A stretch of DNA of 64,000 bases from Rhodococcus ruber NBRC 15591 (GCF_001894945.1 NZ_BCXE01000013.1:1-64000); one strand, 5' to 3'. Counted from the stretch's first letter, positions 19,026 through 26,856 are shown. Numbers and translations are program-made. Notes: a model not told the origin generated them from the letters alone.

Positions 19026-19694
19026 ATGTCCCAGCATGCCAAGAGGGCCTACAGTTCACCGCTGCGTGAGGAGGCTGCGCGCCGGACGCGAGCGACGATC
19101 GTCGACGCCGCCGCCCGGCTCTTCGTCGACCGCGGGTACGTCAGCACCACGGTCAGGCAGATCGCCGAGGCTGCCGGGGTGGCGGTGCGCACGGTCTTCA
19201 CGGCGTTCCCCGGCGGCAAGTCCGAACTGTTCCGGGAGGCGCTCGACGCCGCGGTCGCGGGCGGGTCCGCGGTTGCCGTCGGCGACGAGCCCGCGCCGGG
19301 CCGGGGGCCACGTCCGGGACGGGTCGCGACCGGAACCGCGGGCTCGGACGCCGAACGCATCGTCGAGCAGGTCGTCCGCTACGGCGCCGACCTGCTCGAG
19401 CGGGCCGGCGGTCTGCTGATGACCTCGGTCGAGTCCTCGGGTGCGGACCCGGACATGCGCCGGTTCGCCGACGAGGACGCGCGCGCGACCGCGGACAACG
19501 CGCGCACCATCGCGGACGGGCTGCACCGGCACGGATTGCTGCGCGACGACGTGAGCGTGGAGCACGCGGCGCACGTGTTTTACACGCTGGGTTCTCCGCA
19601 GGTGCATGCCCTGCTGCGCCGCGACTGCGGCTGGGACGTGGACGAATACCGGGCGTGGCTCACGGCGACCCTGCGGGCGACGCTCCTGCGCTGA
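19026..19694 (+). CDS. TetR family regulator
   Basis: 222 residues. The helix-turn-helix is well formed (RATIVDAAARLFVDRGYVSTTVRQIAEAAGVAVRTVFTAFPGGKSELF). The C-terminal helical domain is unremarkable apart from a Pro/Arg/Gly-rich loop near residues 85-105. It is divergent from treZ by 89 bases, and the gap holds a direct repeat CCGATGC-AA-CCGATGC. Its 3' end overlaps that of the convergent AraC gene by 35 bases. The target is unknown; treZ or itself are candidates. Confidence 0.85.
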   Translation: MSQHAKRAYSSPLREEAARRTRATIVDAAARLFVDRGYVSTTVRQIAEAAGVAVRTVFTAFPGGKSELFREALDAAVAGGSAVAVGDEPAPGRGPRPGRVATGTAGSDAERIVEQVVRYGADLLERAGGLLMTSVESSGADPDMRRFADEDARATADNARTIADGLHRHGLLRDDVSVEHAAHVFYTLGSPQVHALLRRDCGWDVDEYRAWLTATLRATLLR

Positions 19695-20664
19695 GCGCGG
19701 CCGCGGGCCCGGCCGCCCGCACCGCCCTCGGGGTGGTCCCGAAACGGGCCCGGAACGCCGTGCCGAACGCACTGAGCGAACCGAAGCCGGACGCGAAGGC
19801 GATACCCCCCACGGACACCGCGTTCCAGCGCGGATCCTCGAGGCGGCTGCGGGCGCGGTCCAGCCGCCGGGCGCGGAGCAGTTCCGCGGGCGTGGTGCCG
19901 GCCGTCCGCAACGCGAGCTGCAGTTGGCGCAGCGACCAGCCCAGCTCGCGGGCCATCGACGCCGGGGTCAGATCCGGGTCGTCCGAACGTTCGTCGACGT
20001 AGGCCCGGGCCGCCTCGGCCACCGCCTGCAGGCCACCGGGACGGAGGGGGCCGTGGGTATCGGCCAGGACGAGGGACACGAGCTCGATCACCCGTGCGCT
20101 GATCGCGACGAAGGCGGGGCCGGACAGCGACGTGCGTTCGCGGGCCAGCGTCCGCGTCATGGTCCCCGCCACCGCCCCGACGCCGCGGCGCAGGTCGAGC
20201 ACACTCGGGCCGTCGGCGACGGCCCGATCGGGCAGGCAGCCCTCGGGGACGGTGAGCACCCACGCCCGGGCGTGGGCGCCATGGACGAGCTCGAACGGGC
20301 GGGCCATCGACACCAGGGCCGCGCGCCCGACGGGCACCGGCAGTGCGTGCCCGCCGTGGGCGACGGTGAGCGCACCGGACTTCGGCACGAACAAGCGCAT
20401 GCTCCGGTCGTCGTCCCCGCGGACGTGCCGGGCGGTCCGCGCGTAGGTGATGCGATCGGACCAGAACTCGACGAGCTGGTGACCGCCGCAGCGCTGCACG
20501 TGTGTGGCCCCGACGAAGCCGGCCGGGGCACGCTCGTCCCGATCGGGGAACGAATAGTCCAGGGTGCCGTGGTTGAACCGCACGTGGTCGGTCCAGAACT
20601 CGGCGCGGTCGCGCTCCGGCACCCGGCCCGTCGTCGTGAACCGCACCTCGTACTCCGCTGCCAC
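19660..20664 (-). CDS. AraC family regulator with cupin-like sensor domain
   Basis: About 334 residues. The N-terminal half matches the AraC-binding-like domain that precedes many AraC HTH units (RSMRLFVPKSGALTVAHGG...VGRAALVSM); the C-terminal half holds two helix-turn-helices (LTPASMARELGWSLRQLQLALRTAGTTPAELL and VGGIAFASGFGSLSAFGTAFRARFGTTPRAVR). The GTG at 20664 is preferred because GAGGAGGT lies 6 bases upstream; a longer frame to 20775 lacks such a site. It is divergent from the alpha/beta hydrolase at 20811, which it probably controls. Confidence 0.85.
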   Translation of the reverse strand: MAAEYEVRFTTTGRVPERDRAEFWTDHVRFNHGTLDYSFPDRDERAPAGFVGATHVQRCGGHQLVEFWSDRITYARTARHVRGDDDRSMRLFVPKSGALTVAHGGHALPVPVGRAALVSMARPFELVHGAHARAWVLTVPEGCLPDRAVADGPSVLDLRRGVGAVAGTMTRTLARERTSLSGPAFVAISARVIELVSLVLADTHGPLRPGGLQAVAEAARAYVDERSDDPDLTPASMARELGWSLRQLQLALRTAGTTPAELLRARRLDRARSRLEDPRWNAVSVGGIAFASGFGSLSAFGTAFRARFGTTPRAVRAAGPAAALSAGASPAGSP

Positions 20665-20810
20665 CGTGACCTCCTCGTCGGCCGTGCGCGCGCCGGACAG
20701 TGCTCTGCGCGGATCGGCGAGTGCTGCGTCCCGCCCGCTCCCTACGCTCGTCGGCAGTGTAGTGACGAACGCCACAGCCGGAGCGCGGTGGCCCGATCCA
20801 GGAGGTTTCC

Positions 20811-21614
20811 ATGCTGCGAGCAGCGGTCAACGGGACGGAACTCGCCTACGTCGACGCCGGTCCGCGCGACGGAGTGCCGATCGTGTTCAGCCATTCGCTC
20901 TTCTTCGATCACACGATGTTCGACGCGCTCGCGGAGAAGTTCACCGCCGACGGGTACCGGGTCGTCGCCTACGATCATCGCGGGCAGGGCGAGAGCGCCC
21001 CGGCGCCGCGGGCGGAACTCGCGGTCGACGTCCTCGCCGAGGACGCGGCGGCCCTGATCGAACACCTCGGTCTGGCCCCGTGCCACGTCGTCGGCAACTC
21101 GCTCGGCGGGTTCGTCGCGCTGCGGCTCGCCGCGCGACGCCCCGAACTGCTCCGCACGGCCGCCGCGCTGGGTTCGTCGGCGGAGGAGGAACACAAGCTC
21201 GCCGAGTTCGCTCCGCTGGTCGAGCATCTCACCGAGCACGGCACGGCGGACGTCGTCGACACGGTCATGTACATCATGTTCGGCGATTCGAGCCTCGCTC
21301 AGGAGAGTTCGATGACGAGCACGTGGCGCGCCGCGATCGCCCGGCTCGAACCCCGCATCGGCGACGCCGCCCACGGCGTCATCCACCGCGGGCGGATCGT
21401 CGAGGAGCTGGCCGGGTGCCGCGTGCCGGTCCTCGCCGTCGCCGGGAGCGAGGACCACGCGTACCCGCCGCCGATCTCGTCGGCGAACATCGCCGACGCC
21501 GCGAGCGGCCGGCACGTCACGGTGGACGCCGCAGGGCACTCCGTGGCACTCGAACAGCCGGAGGCGGTCGCCGAGCACCTCAGGAAGCACTTCGCCGCGG
21601 CGGAGAAGGGCTGA
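20811..21614 (+). CDS. alpha/beta hydrolase
   Basis: 267 residues with the canonical fold: oxyanion region VFSHSLFFDHTMFD, YDHRGQGESA, nucleophile elbow GNSLGG, acid in GSEDHAYP and catalytic histidine in AAGHSVALEQPE. This is close to haloperoxidase/3-oxoadipate enol-lactonase-like hydrolases; the substrate is unknown. The ATG start has CAGGAGG upstream. It is divergent from the AraC regulator, a typical effector-inducible pair. Confidence 0.88.
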   Translation: MLRAAVNGTELAYVDAGPRDGVPIVFSHSLFFDHTMFDALAEKFTADGYRVVAYDHRGQGESAPAPRAELAVDVLAEDAAALIEHLGLAPCHVVGNSLGGFVALRLAARRPELLRTAAALGSSAEEEHKLAEFAPLVEHLTEHGTADVVDTVMYIMFGDSSLAQESSMTSTWRAAIARLEPRIGDAAHGVIHRGRIVEELAGCRVPVLAVAGSEDHAYPPPISSANIADAASGRHVTVDAAGHSVALEQPEAVAEHLRKHFAAAEKG

Positions 21615-22039
21615 TCCGCAGGTCGGAGGGGCGCGGCAGCCGCCCGGCGACCTGAACCGTGCGGAGCTCGCGCACAGCAGCGGGAGGGCACCGGGCAGGA
21701 GCGATCGGGATGTACGGGCACGAATCCATACGAGACGGAATATCAAAATTATCCGAATAAGTGTGTCCACGTTCCTCGATCCACCGAAGCCCCGCCGAAT
21801 AACCCCGCCGAGCAGCCACGCCGACCTCGGGCGGTGCGACGTGCCCCGGTGCCGAACCGGGGACGCTGACACAACCCGCCGACGGCACGGCGGGCGTGTT
21901 TCGGACCACCGCGCGGCGGATACCCGGGGCCGACAGGTTCCACCGTCCGCGCCCCCACCGGGGGTGCGGACGGCGATCGTCGCCGGCTCGACGGGTCGGT
22001 GACGGTGCGCCGGAGATGACGCTGCCGAGAAGGGGTTCC
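21615..22039. other. 425-bp intergenic region with AT-rich patch and three hairpins
   Basis: No gene is seen here. Around 21736-21765 lies an unusually AT-rich patch (TATCAAAATTATCCGAATAA) in an otherwise 70% G+C segment, suitable for a promoter. Downstream follow three perfect hairpins: 21844-21862 (7-bp stem), 21875-21894 (7-bp stem) and 21943-21973 (8-bp stem capped by a C/G-rich stem). They precede the small gene at 22040. This could be a structured leader or a small RNA; no known riboswitch was recognised. Confidence 0.4.
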
Positions 22040-22291
22040 ATGAGCCACGCCAGCTTCGCGTCCCGGGTCGGCGCGGCACGCGAGAGGATGTTCGATCTCG
22101 TGCTGGAGATCGCGGCGATCGTCGAGGCCGCCGACGCGCTCGACCGGGACTCCCTGCCCCTCGCCGACGAGATCGCCGTGAGCGGACTGATCGATGCCCT
22201 CACCGACGTGAGCCGGCACTTCGATGCGGCGGCGGAACCGTTCGGGGAGGCGGTGTGGTTCTCGCGGCACCTGCCCGGTCCGTTCGGTTGA
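22040..22291 (+). CDS. small hypothetical protein
   Basis: 83 residues beginning MSHASFASRVGAARERMFDLVLEIAAIVEAA. Predicted mostly helical and amphipathic, acidic in the middle, no cysteines and no membrane segment. The ATG is preferred because AGAAGGGG lies about 6 bases upstream; the frame is open further upstream but through the hairpin region. No family is recognised. It is followed 101 bases later by the DUF6480-like gene. Confidence 0.5.
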   Translation: MSHASFASRVGAARERMFDLVLEIAAIVEAADALDRDSLPLADEIAVSGLIDALTDVSRHFDAAAEPFGEAVWFSRHLPGPFG

Positions 22292-22324
22292 CGGCCACGG
22301 GTGAGGATTGCGCCGCCGGAAACC

Positions 22325-22330
22325 GGGTAT
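22325..22330 (+). promoter_or_regulatory. possible SigB-type -10 element
   Basis: GGGTAT with GGATT about 20 bases upstream fits the actinobacterial general-stress sigma pattern (GNNTN, 14-16 bases, GGGTAY). It lies 62 bases before the DUF6480-like gene. Weak evidence because the match is short. Confidence 0.3.
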
Positions 22331-22392
22331 GCGGTCGGGGCCGAGACGCTGCGCTCGGCCCTGTTTCCGTACAGCAGACACCAGGAGCGCAC

Positions 22393-22623
22393 TTGAGCAA
22401 CCAGGACCCCGGACCCCGACCCGAAGATGCGCCCGGCCTCGACGCCGGTGGGGGCGTACAGCCCGGAGACACCCCACCCGACGCCGGACAGACCTCCGGC
22501 CTGTCGCATCCCCAACCGAACCCGAGCCGGGTGATGCCCGTCTTCGCGATCGTGCTCATCGCGCTGATCGTGCTCGGAGTGGCGGCGTTCTTCGTGGCGC
22601 GCGCGTTCGCCCTGTTCGACTGA
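22393..22623 (+). CDS. DUF6480-like small tail-anchored protein
   Basis: 76 residues. The N-terminal 50 are Pro/Gly/Asp-rich with the pattern PGLDAGGGVQPGDTPPD and SHPQPNP, and a single C-terminal membrane helix follows (VMPVFAIVLIALIVLGVAAFFVARAF). This layout is that of DUF6480 proteins of actinobacteria, of unknown function. TTG start with CAGGAG 5 bases upstream. Right after the stop comes a tandem 16-bp repeat. Confidence 0.7.
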   Translation: MSNQDPGPRPEDAPGLDAGGGVQPGDTPPDAGQTSGLSHPQPNPSRVMPVFAIVLIALIVLGVAAFFVARAFALFD

Positions 22624-22687
22624 GACACCGAACGACTGGGACACCGAACGACTGGGACACCGAACGACTGAGACACCGAACGGTCGG
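22624..22687. repeat. four tandem copies of a 16-bp unit
   Basis: The unit GACACCGAACGACTGG occurs at 22624, 22640, 22656 (last base changed) and 22672 (diverged at its end). It lies between the convergent DUF6480-like and YchJ-like genes. There are no spacers, so it is not a CRISPR array. Confidence 0.9.
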
Positions 22688-22692
22688 GCTCG

Positions 22693-23103
22693 TCAGGGTC
22701 GTCCGAGCGCCCCGACGTAGTACCAGCGGCCACCCTCACGGAGGAACCGGCTGTGCTCGTGCAGCACGTCCTCGTGACCGCCGAAGCGGTAGTGGGCCCG
22801 GAACTCGACCGTCCCCTCCGAGTGCAGGAACCCGCCGCTCGTGCGCACCACCTCGAGCCCGGTCCACCGCTGCGCCGGATCGAGATCCAGTCGCGCCGGG
22901 CGGGTGTCGGGGTGCCACGTACGACGCAGATAGTCGTCGTCGCCCACCGCGAAGGCGGTGTACCGCGACCGCATCAGCTGCTCGGGCGTCGGCGCGTCCC
23001 CACCCGCGAGGAACGGCCCGCAGCAGTCGCCGAACGGAAGACCCCGGCCGCACGGACACGGAGCGGACGATTCGGGCCGGGGGTAGCGCGGGCGTCGAGT
23101 CAC
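22693..23103 (-). CDS. YchJ-like (UPF0225) SEC-C motif protein
   Basis: 136 residues. The N-terminal zinc-binding SEC-C-type cluster reads CPCGRGLPFGDCCGP, followed by the NTF2-like YchJ core (LMRSRYTAFAVGDDDYLRRTWHP, RAHYRFGG). Function is not established for this family. GTG 23103 or GTG 23109 may start it; both precede the cysteine cluster. Divergent from the MgtE-like gene by 85 bases. Confidence 0.82.
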   Translation of the reverse strand: MTRRPRYPRPESSAPCPCGRGLPFGDCCGPFLAGGDAPTPEQLMRSRYTAFAVGDDDYLRRTWHPDTRPARLDLDPAQRWTGLEVVRTSGGFLHSEGTVEFRAHYRFGGHEDVLHEHSRFLREGGRWYYVGALGRP

Positions 23104-23188
23104 CGGCACATTATCGCCGCCGCCCGGAACCGGACGGTCGTGGCACGATCGACGCCCGGGACGAGCGCGGTCGGAGGAACGGTGAACC

Positions 23189-24178
23189 ATGGTCGATTCT
23201 GCCGCCACACCGGCGCGGGGACAGGGCAGTCCCGGCACCGCGCTACACCACAGCTTCGCGGCCGTCCCGGTGGCCGGGCCGTACGACACCGCCGCCGACG
23301 TGCTCGACCGGATGCGGGAACACAGCTTCGACAGTGCCGCCGTCGTCGCCGTGCTCGTCGGTGAGACGCTCGCCGGTCTCGTCACGATCGAACGGCTGCT
23401 GGCGGCCCCCGGTGCCGCCCGGATGGACGACCTCATGGACCCGGATCCGCCGGTGGTGCACCCGGATACCGCGCAGGAACGCGCCGCGTGGAAAGCGGTG
23501 CAGCACGGCGAGCCGGGCCTGGCCGTCGTGGACGGCCACGGCCGGTTCCGCGGCCTCATCGCGCCGCAACAACTGCTCGCCGTGCTGCTGCACGAGCACG
23601 ATCAGGACATGGCCCGGATCGGCGGCTTCGCGCACTCGGTGGAGGCGGCGCGGGCCTCGAGCGTCGAGGGAATCCGTCGCCGGCTCTGGCACCGGCTGCC
23701 GTGGCTCGTCGTCGGTCTGATCGGGGCCATGGTCTCGGCCCGCCTGATGCAGGTGTTCGAGGCCGAACTCGACGCCGACCTCGCCGTCGCGTACTTCGTG
23801 CCGGGAATCGTGTACCTGGCGGACGCCGTCGGGACGCAGACCGAGGCACTGGTCATCCGCGGATTCTCGGTAGGGGTGGGGATCCGCCGGATCGTGCGCC
23901 GGGAGGTGCTGACCGGACTGTCGGTGGGGGCGCTCCTCGGGGCGACCATGCTGCCGGCCGTGCTGCTCATGACCGGGAACCGGGATCTCGCGGTCGCCGT
24001 GGCGTCGGCCGTGCTGGCCGCGAGCACCATCGCGACGACCGTGGCGATGGTGCTGCCGTGGGCGCTGCAACGGCTGGGCAAGGACCCGGCGTTCGGGTCC
24101 GGCCCGCTCGCGACGGTGATCCAGGACCTGCTCTCCATCGTCATCTACTTCGTGGCCGTGACGCTTCTCCTCGGCTGA
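23189..24178 (+). CDS. MgtE-type divalent cation transporter (short form)
   Basis: 329 residues. The first 150 residues resemble a CBS-pair module (AADVLDRMREHSFDSAAVVAVLVGETLAGLVTIERLL), and residues about 170-325 form the five-helix MgtE pore with the family motif PGIVYLADAVGTQTEALVIRG. The usual N-terminal superhelical domain is missing, so this is shorter than the typical 450-residue MgtE. Mg2+ or another divalent ion is the likely substrate. The stop is immediately followed by the composite inverted-repeat motif of the next gene. Confidence 0.82.
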   Translation: MVDSAATPARGQGSPGTALHHSFAAVPVAGPYDTAADVLDRMREHSFDSAAVVAVLVGETLAGLVTIERLLAAPGAARMDDLMDPDPPVVHPDTAQERAAWKAVQHGEPGLAVVDGHGRFRGLIAPQQLLAVLLHEHDQDMARIGGFAHSVEAARASSVEGIRRRLWHRLPWLVVGLIGAMVSARLMQVFEAELDADLAVAYFVPGIVYLADAVGTQTEALVIRGFSVGVGIRRIVRREVLTGLSVGALLGATMLPAVLLMTGNRDLAVAVASAVLAASTIATTVAMVLPWALQRLGKDPAFGSGPLATVIQDLLSIVIYFVAVTLLLG

Positions 24179-24204
24179 GGGTGGGGCGATCTCCACCCCA
24201 GGGT
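24179..24204. promoter_or_regulatory. shared island motif, copy A
   Basis: GGGTGG, 8 bases, CCACCC, 2 bases, GGGT. It begins one base after the mgtE-like stop and lies 66 bases before the chorismate-mutase-like gene. Three other copies precede the SLOG gene, the NRPS and the second chorismate mutase. Confidence 0.55.
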
Positions 24205-24269
24205 TCCTTGGGGCGCAGGACGATACCGGGTCACGATGAGACCACCGACCGACAACCCGTGGAGGCCCC

Positions 24270-24572
24270 GTGACCGCAACCTCGGAGAGGTTCACCCCGA
24301 GCCACACCGACCCGGATCGCGTGTTCGACGAGATCGACCGGATCGATGCCGAGATCGTCGCCGCCATCCGGTACCGGACCGGCCTCGTCCACCGTGCCGG
24401 CCGGCTGCGCCGCGCCGGGCACGGAACGACGTCCGTGCATGCGTGCCGCGAGATGGCGGCGCTCACCCGGTTCACCACTGCGCTGGGCCGGGACGGCACG
24501 GCGCTGGCGGCGACGCTGCTGCGGTTGGGCCGCGAACCCCTTGCCGACACCGCGACCTGCGGGCAGGATTGA
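24270..24572 (+). CDS. AroQ-delta chorismate-mutase-like protein (atypical)
   Basis: 100 residues resembling the intracellular M. tuberculosis chorismate mutase (Rv0948c type): DEIDRIDAEIVAAIRYRTGLVHRAGRLR, then REM, then LGRDGTALAATLLRLGREPL, including the C-terminal LGR-type tail used by that enzyme to dock on DAHP synthase. Against that enzyme the residue equivalent to R18 is Phe, R35 and R46 are kept, and one residue (Cys) is inserted before the R58 equivalent. Activity is therefore doubtful; it may be a regulatory or inactive paralogue. GTG start. It is 20 bases upstream of the FHA regulator, so likely co-transcribed. Confidence 0.7.
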   Translation: MTATSERFTPSHTDPDRVFDEIDRIDAEIVAAIRYRTGLVHRAGRLRRAGHGTTSVHACREMAALTRFTTALGRDGTALAATLLRLGREPLADTATCGQD

Positions 24573-24592
24573 GTCCGCCCCCGGAGGTTGTG

Positions 24593-25213
24593 ATGAGCGT
24601 CGTCACCGAATCGCGTCTGACATACGTCGACAAGCAGGGGCGGCAGCATCGATTCGAGCTGTCGCCGGGCTCGCCTCGCGTCACCATCGGCCGGGCCCCG
24701 ACGTCGGATGTGGCCTTCACCGGCGACAACGAGGTCTCCCGCCTGCACGCCGTCGTGGAGTGGATCGGCACCCACTGGACCATCCTCGACGACGGGCTCT
24801 CCCGAAACGGCACGTTCCTCAACGGGGAACGCATCACGGGACGCCGGCGGCTTCGGGAGGGCGACAGCATCCGGATCGGCTCGATCCGCCTGACCTTCCA
24901 GGAGATCGGCGCCGGCCCGGACGAGGCGACCCGTGTCGCGTCGGAGCTGCCGACGGTGCGATCGCTGACGCAGACACAACGCGGCATCCTGCTCGCGTTG
25001 TGCCGGCCCTACAAGCACGGCGCCGCCTTCGCCACCCCGGCATCCAACCAGGACATCGCCTCCGAACTGTTCCTCAGCGTCGATGCGGTGAAGACCCACC
25101 TGCGGGCGCTGTTCGCGAAATTCGGGGTCGAGGACCTGCCGCAGAACCAGAAGCGGGTCCGGCTCGCCGAGCTCGCCCTCCACAGCGGCGTCATCACCGA
25201 ACGCGACCTCTGA
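24593..25213 (+). CDS. FHA domain - helix-turn-helix regulator
   Basis: 206 residues. Residues about 25-105 are a forkhead-associated phosphothreonine-binding domain with all hallmark residues (TIGRAPTSDV, EVSRLHAVVEW, SRNGTFLNG). Residues about 125-206 form a LuxR-like winged HTH (SNQDIASELFLSVDAVKTHLRALFAKFGVEDLP). It presumably reads a Ser/Thr kinase signal and binds DNA, although no kinase gene is nearby. ATG with CCGGAGG upstream; GTG 24590 is possible. It is a natural candidate to bind the composite motif found at four promoters in this island. Confidence 0.85.
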   Translation: MSVVTESRLTYVDKQGRQHRFELSPGSPRVTIGRAPTSDVAFTGDNEVSRLHAVVEWIGTHWTILDDGLSRNGTFLNGERITGRRRLREGDSIRIGSIRLTFQEIGAGPDEATRVASELPTVRSLTQTQRGILLALCRPYKHGAAFATPASNQDIASELFLSVDAVKTHLRALFAKFGVEDLPQNQKRVRLAELALHSGVITERDL

Positions 25214-25221
25214 CCGGCGGC

Positions 25222-26124
25222 TCACCCGACCCGCTGCAGCAACCCGCCGAGTGCCCGCGCGACCTCCGCGGGCCGGTCGGTGATCACCGAATGGCCCGCG
25301 CCGTCGACCCGCACCAGCTCGGCGCGTGGCAGCCGCTCCGCCAGACCGGCCGACAGCTCGAACGGGGTCCACTCGTCCGCCGAGCCGCACAGCACGACCG
25401 CGGGGACGGCGGCGAGCACCGCCAACGCGGCGGACTCGTCGAGCACCGCGAACGATCGCAGGAACGCCGCCATCGTCACCACCGGCGTGTCGTTCGCCAG
25501 CACCGCCATCAGAGCCGCCAACCGGGAGCCGGGGGTTCGTCGCTGCGACGTCCGCCGCAGCGGCCGCACCGCCCGCCCACCCAGGTGCAGCGCGCGTTGC
25601 ACCGCGCCGGGCGCGTGTCGCACCGCCCGGTGGAACAACGCGACCGCGGGACTGTCGAGGTAACGCCCGAGACCCGACCGCCCGAGATCACCGGCGGCGG
25701 TGCCGATGAGACAGACCCCGGCGACGCGGGTGCCGATCTCGTGCGGATGCTGACGGGCGTAGGACAGGATCGTCATGCCGCCCATCGAGTGGCCGACCAG
25801 CACCACCGGCCCGGCGGAGACCGCGCGCAGTACCGCCGCGAGATCACGCCCGAGCTGCTCGACGGTGTACGTCTCCGGCCCGGCAGTGCCGGACGCGCCG
25901 TGACCCCGGTGGTCGAAGAACACCATCCGCAGCGTGGCCCCGTACCGCCGGATCAACGAATCGCGAAGCGGCGACCAGGTTTCCGTGCGTCCGCAGTGCC
26001 CGTGGACGAACACGGCGGTGAGCGGCGCGTCGGCCGCGCCGAGCTCGTGGACCGCGAGCGGCACGCCGTCGTCGGCGATCACCGTGTGGCGGCGCACGAG
26101 ACGCTCGGTGCGGAGGGTGGACAT
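25222..26124 (-). CDS. alpha/beta hydrolase (lipase/esterase-like)
   Basis: 300 residues with oxyanion region FVHGHCGRTETW, FFDHRGHGASG, nucleophile elbow GHSMGG, acid in GSADEWTPFE and histidine in GAGHSVITDRP. A long, basic lid insertion (about residues 155-205, many R and H) is notable. The fold is certain, the substrate unknown; mycolate-related or lipid esters are plausible in this order. Convergent with the FHA gene by 8 bases and divergent from the SLOG gene, whose upstream motif could serve both. Confidence 0.85.
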   Translation of the reverse strand: MSTLRTERLVRRHTVIADDGVPLAVHELGAADAPLTAVFVHGHCGRTETWSPLRDSLIRRYGATLRMVFFDHRGHGASGTAGPETYTVEQLGRDLAAVLRAVSAGPVVLVGHSMGGMTILSYARQHPHEIGTRVAGVCLIGTAAGDLGRSGLGRYLDSPAVALFHRAVRHAPGAVQRALHLGGRAVRPLRRTSQRRTPGSRLAALMAVLANDTPVVTMAAFLRSFAVLDESAALAVLAAVPAVVLCGSADEWTPFELSAGLAERLPRAELVRVDGAGHSVITDRPAEVARALGGLLQRVG

Positions 26125-26190
26125 GCGGACAAGGATCCACGGACGCCGGCGCCGGGACGAGCAGCCCCGGTGGTGGTGGATTTCACCTCA

Positions 26191-26214
26191 GGGGGCCACT
26201 TCTGCACCCTGGGT
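26191..26214. promoter_or_regulatory. shared island motif, copy B (weakest)
   Basis: GGGGGC, 7 bases, GCACCC, 1 base, GGGT, ending 16 bases before the SLOG gene start. It deviates in the first half from the other three copies but keeps CACCC-N-GGGTG. Confidence 0.4.
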
Positions 26215-26230
26215 GGTGGACAATCTCGCC

Positions 26231-26722
26231 ATGGATGCGCAGCGGTACGTCGGCGTGGTCGGGCCCGCGGAAGCCACGGCCGAACAACGCCGGATCGCCC
26301 GTCAGGTCGGCGGGCTGCTCGCGGCGCGACGCGCCGTCGTCGTGACCGGGGGACTGGGCGGGGTGATGGCCGCGGCGTCGCGCGGCGCCGCCGAGGCCGG
26401 CGGCACCACCCTCGGCCTGCTCCCCGGCGACGACCGCGCGGAAGCCAACCCGTACCTGACCGTGTCGATTCCGACCGGGCTCGGCGAGATGCGCAACGCC
26501 CTGCTGGTACGCACGTGCGAGGCGCTGATCGCGGTCGGCGGCAGCTGGGGCACGCTCAGCGAGATCGCGCTCGCCGTCCGGACCGGGGTCCCGGTGATCT
26601 CGATCGGGGGGTGGCCGCTGCCCGCCGCCGGGGTGCTCGCCGTCACCTCCGCCGGGGACGCCGTCGAAGCCATCCACGACCTGCTGTGGCGGCGCGATCC
26701 CACCGCGGGCTGGACCGGTTGA
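26231..26722 (+). CDS. SLOG-family (TIGR00725-like) nucleotide-binding protein
   Basis: 163 residues with the Rossmann-like SLOG fold: VGVVGPAEATAEQ, the glycine-rich VVVTGGLGGVMAAASRGAAEAGG, the arginine motif GEMRNALLVRTCEALIAVGGSWGTLSEIALA that parallels the PGGxGTxxE motif of LOG proteins. Such proteins bind nucleotides or related small molecules; this branch is distinct from cytokinin-activating LOGs and has no firm role. ATG start. It sits between the FHA regulator and the NRPS and shares the upstream motif. Confidence 0.78.
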   Translation: MDAQRYVGVVGPAEATAEQRRIARQVGGLLAARRAVVVTGGLGGVMAAASRGAAEAGGTTLGLLPGDDRAEANPYLTVSIPTGLGEMRNALLVRTCEALIAVGGSWGTLSEIALAVRTGVPVISIGGWPLPAAGVLAVTSAGDAVEAIHDLLWRRDPTAGWTG

Positions 26723-26739
26723 GGACTTCCCGCACCCGA

Positions 26740-26766
26740 GGGTGATTCTCGACCACCCCTGCGGGT
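26740..26766. promoter_or_regulatory. shared island motif, copy C (NRPS promoter)
   Basis: GGGTGA, 7 bases, CCACCC, 4 bases, GGGT, about 90 bases before the NRPS start. It overlaps a second small palindrome CACCC-GA-GGGTG at 26733-26744. Confidence 0.5.
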
Positions 26767-26856
26767 GCCACCTCCACCGCTGGGGTCGGTATCTGCATCG
26801 GGGTCTGCGGACGACCGTGGAAGCAGCACAGTCCACCGGTCGTCAGGAGTACCCCC

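Noticed and set aside
21844-21894. c-di-AMP (ydaO-type) or other known riboswitch
   Set aside because: Hairpins are present but the conserved loop sequences of the known classes were not found, and the downstream gene is not a usual target.
22624-22687. CRISPR-like repeat
   Set aside because: The 16-bp units are directly adjacent, without spacers, and no cas gene is near.
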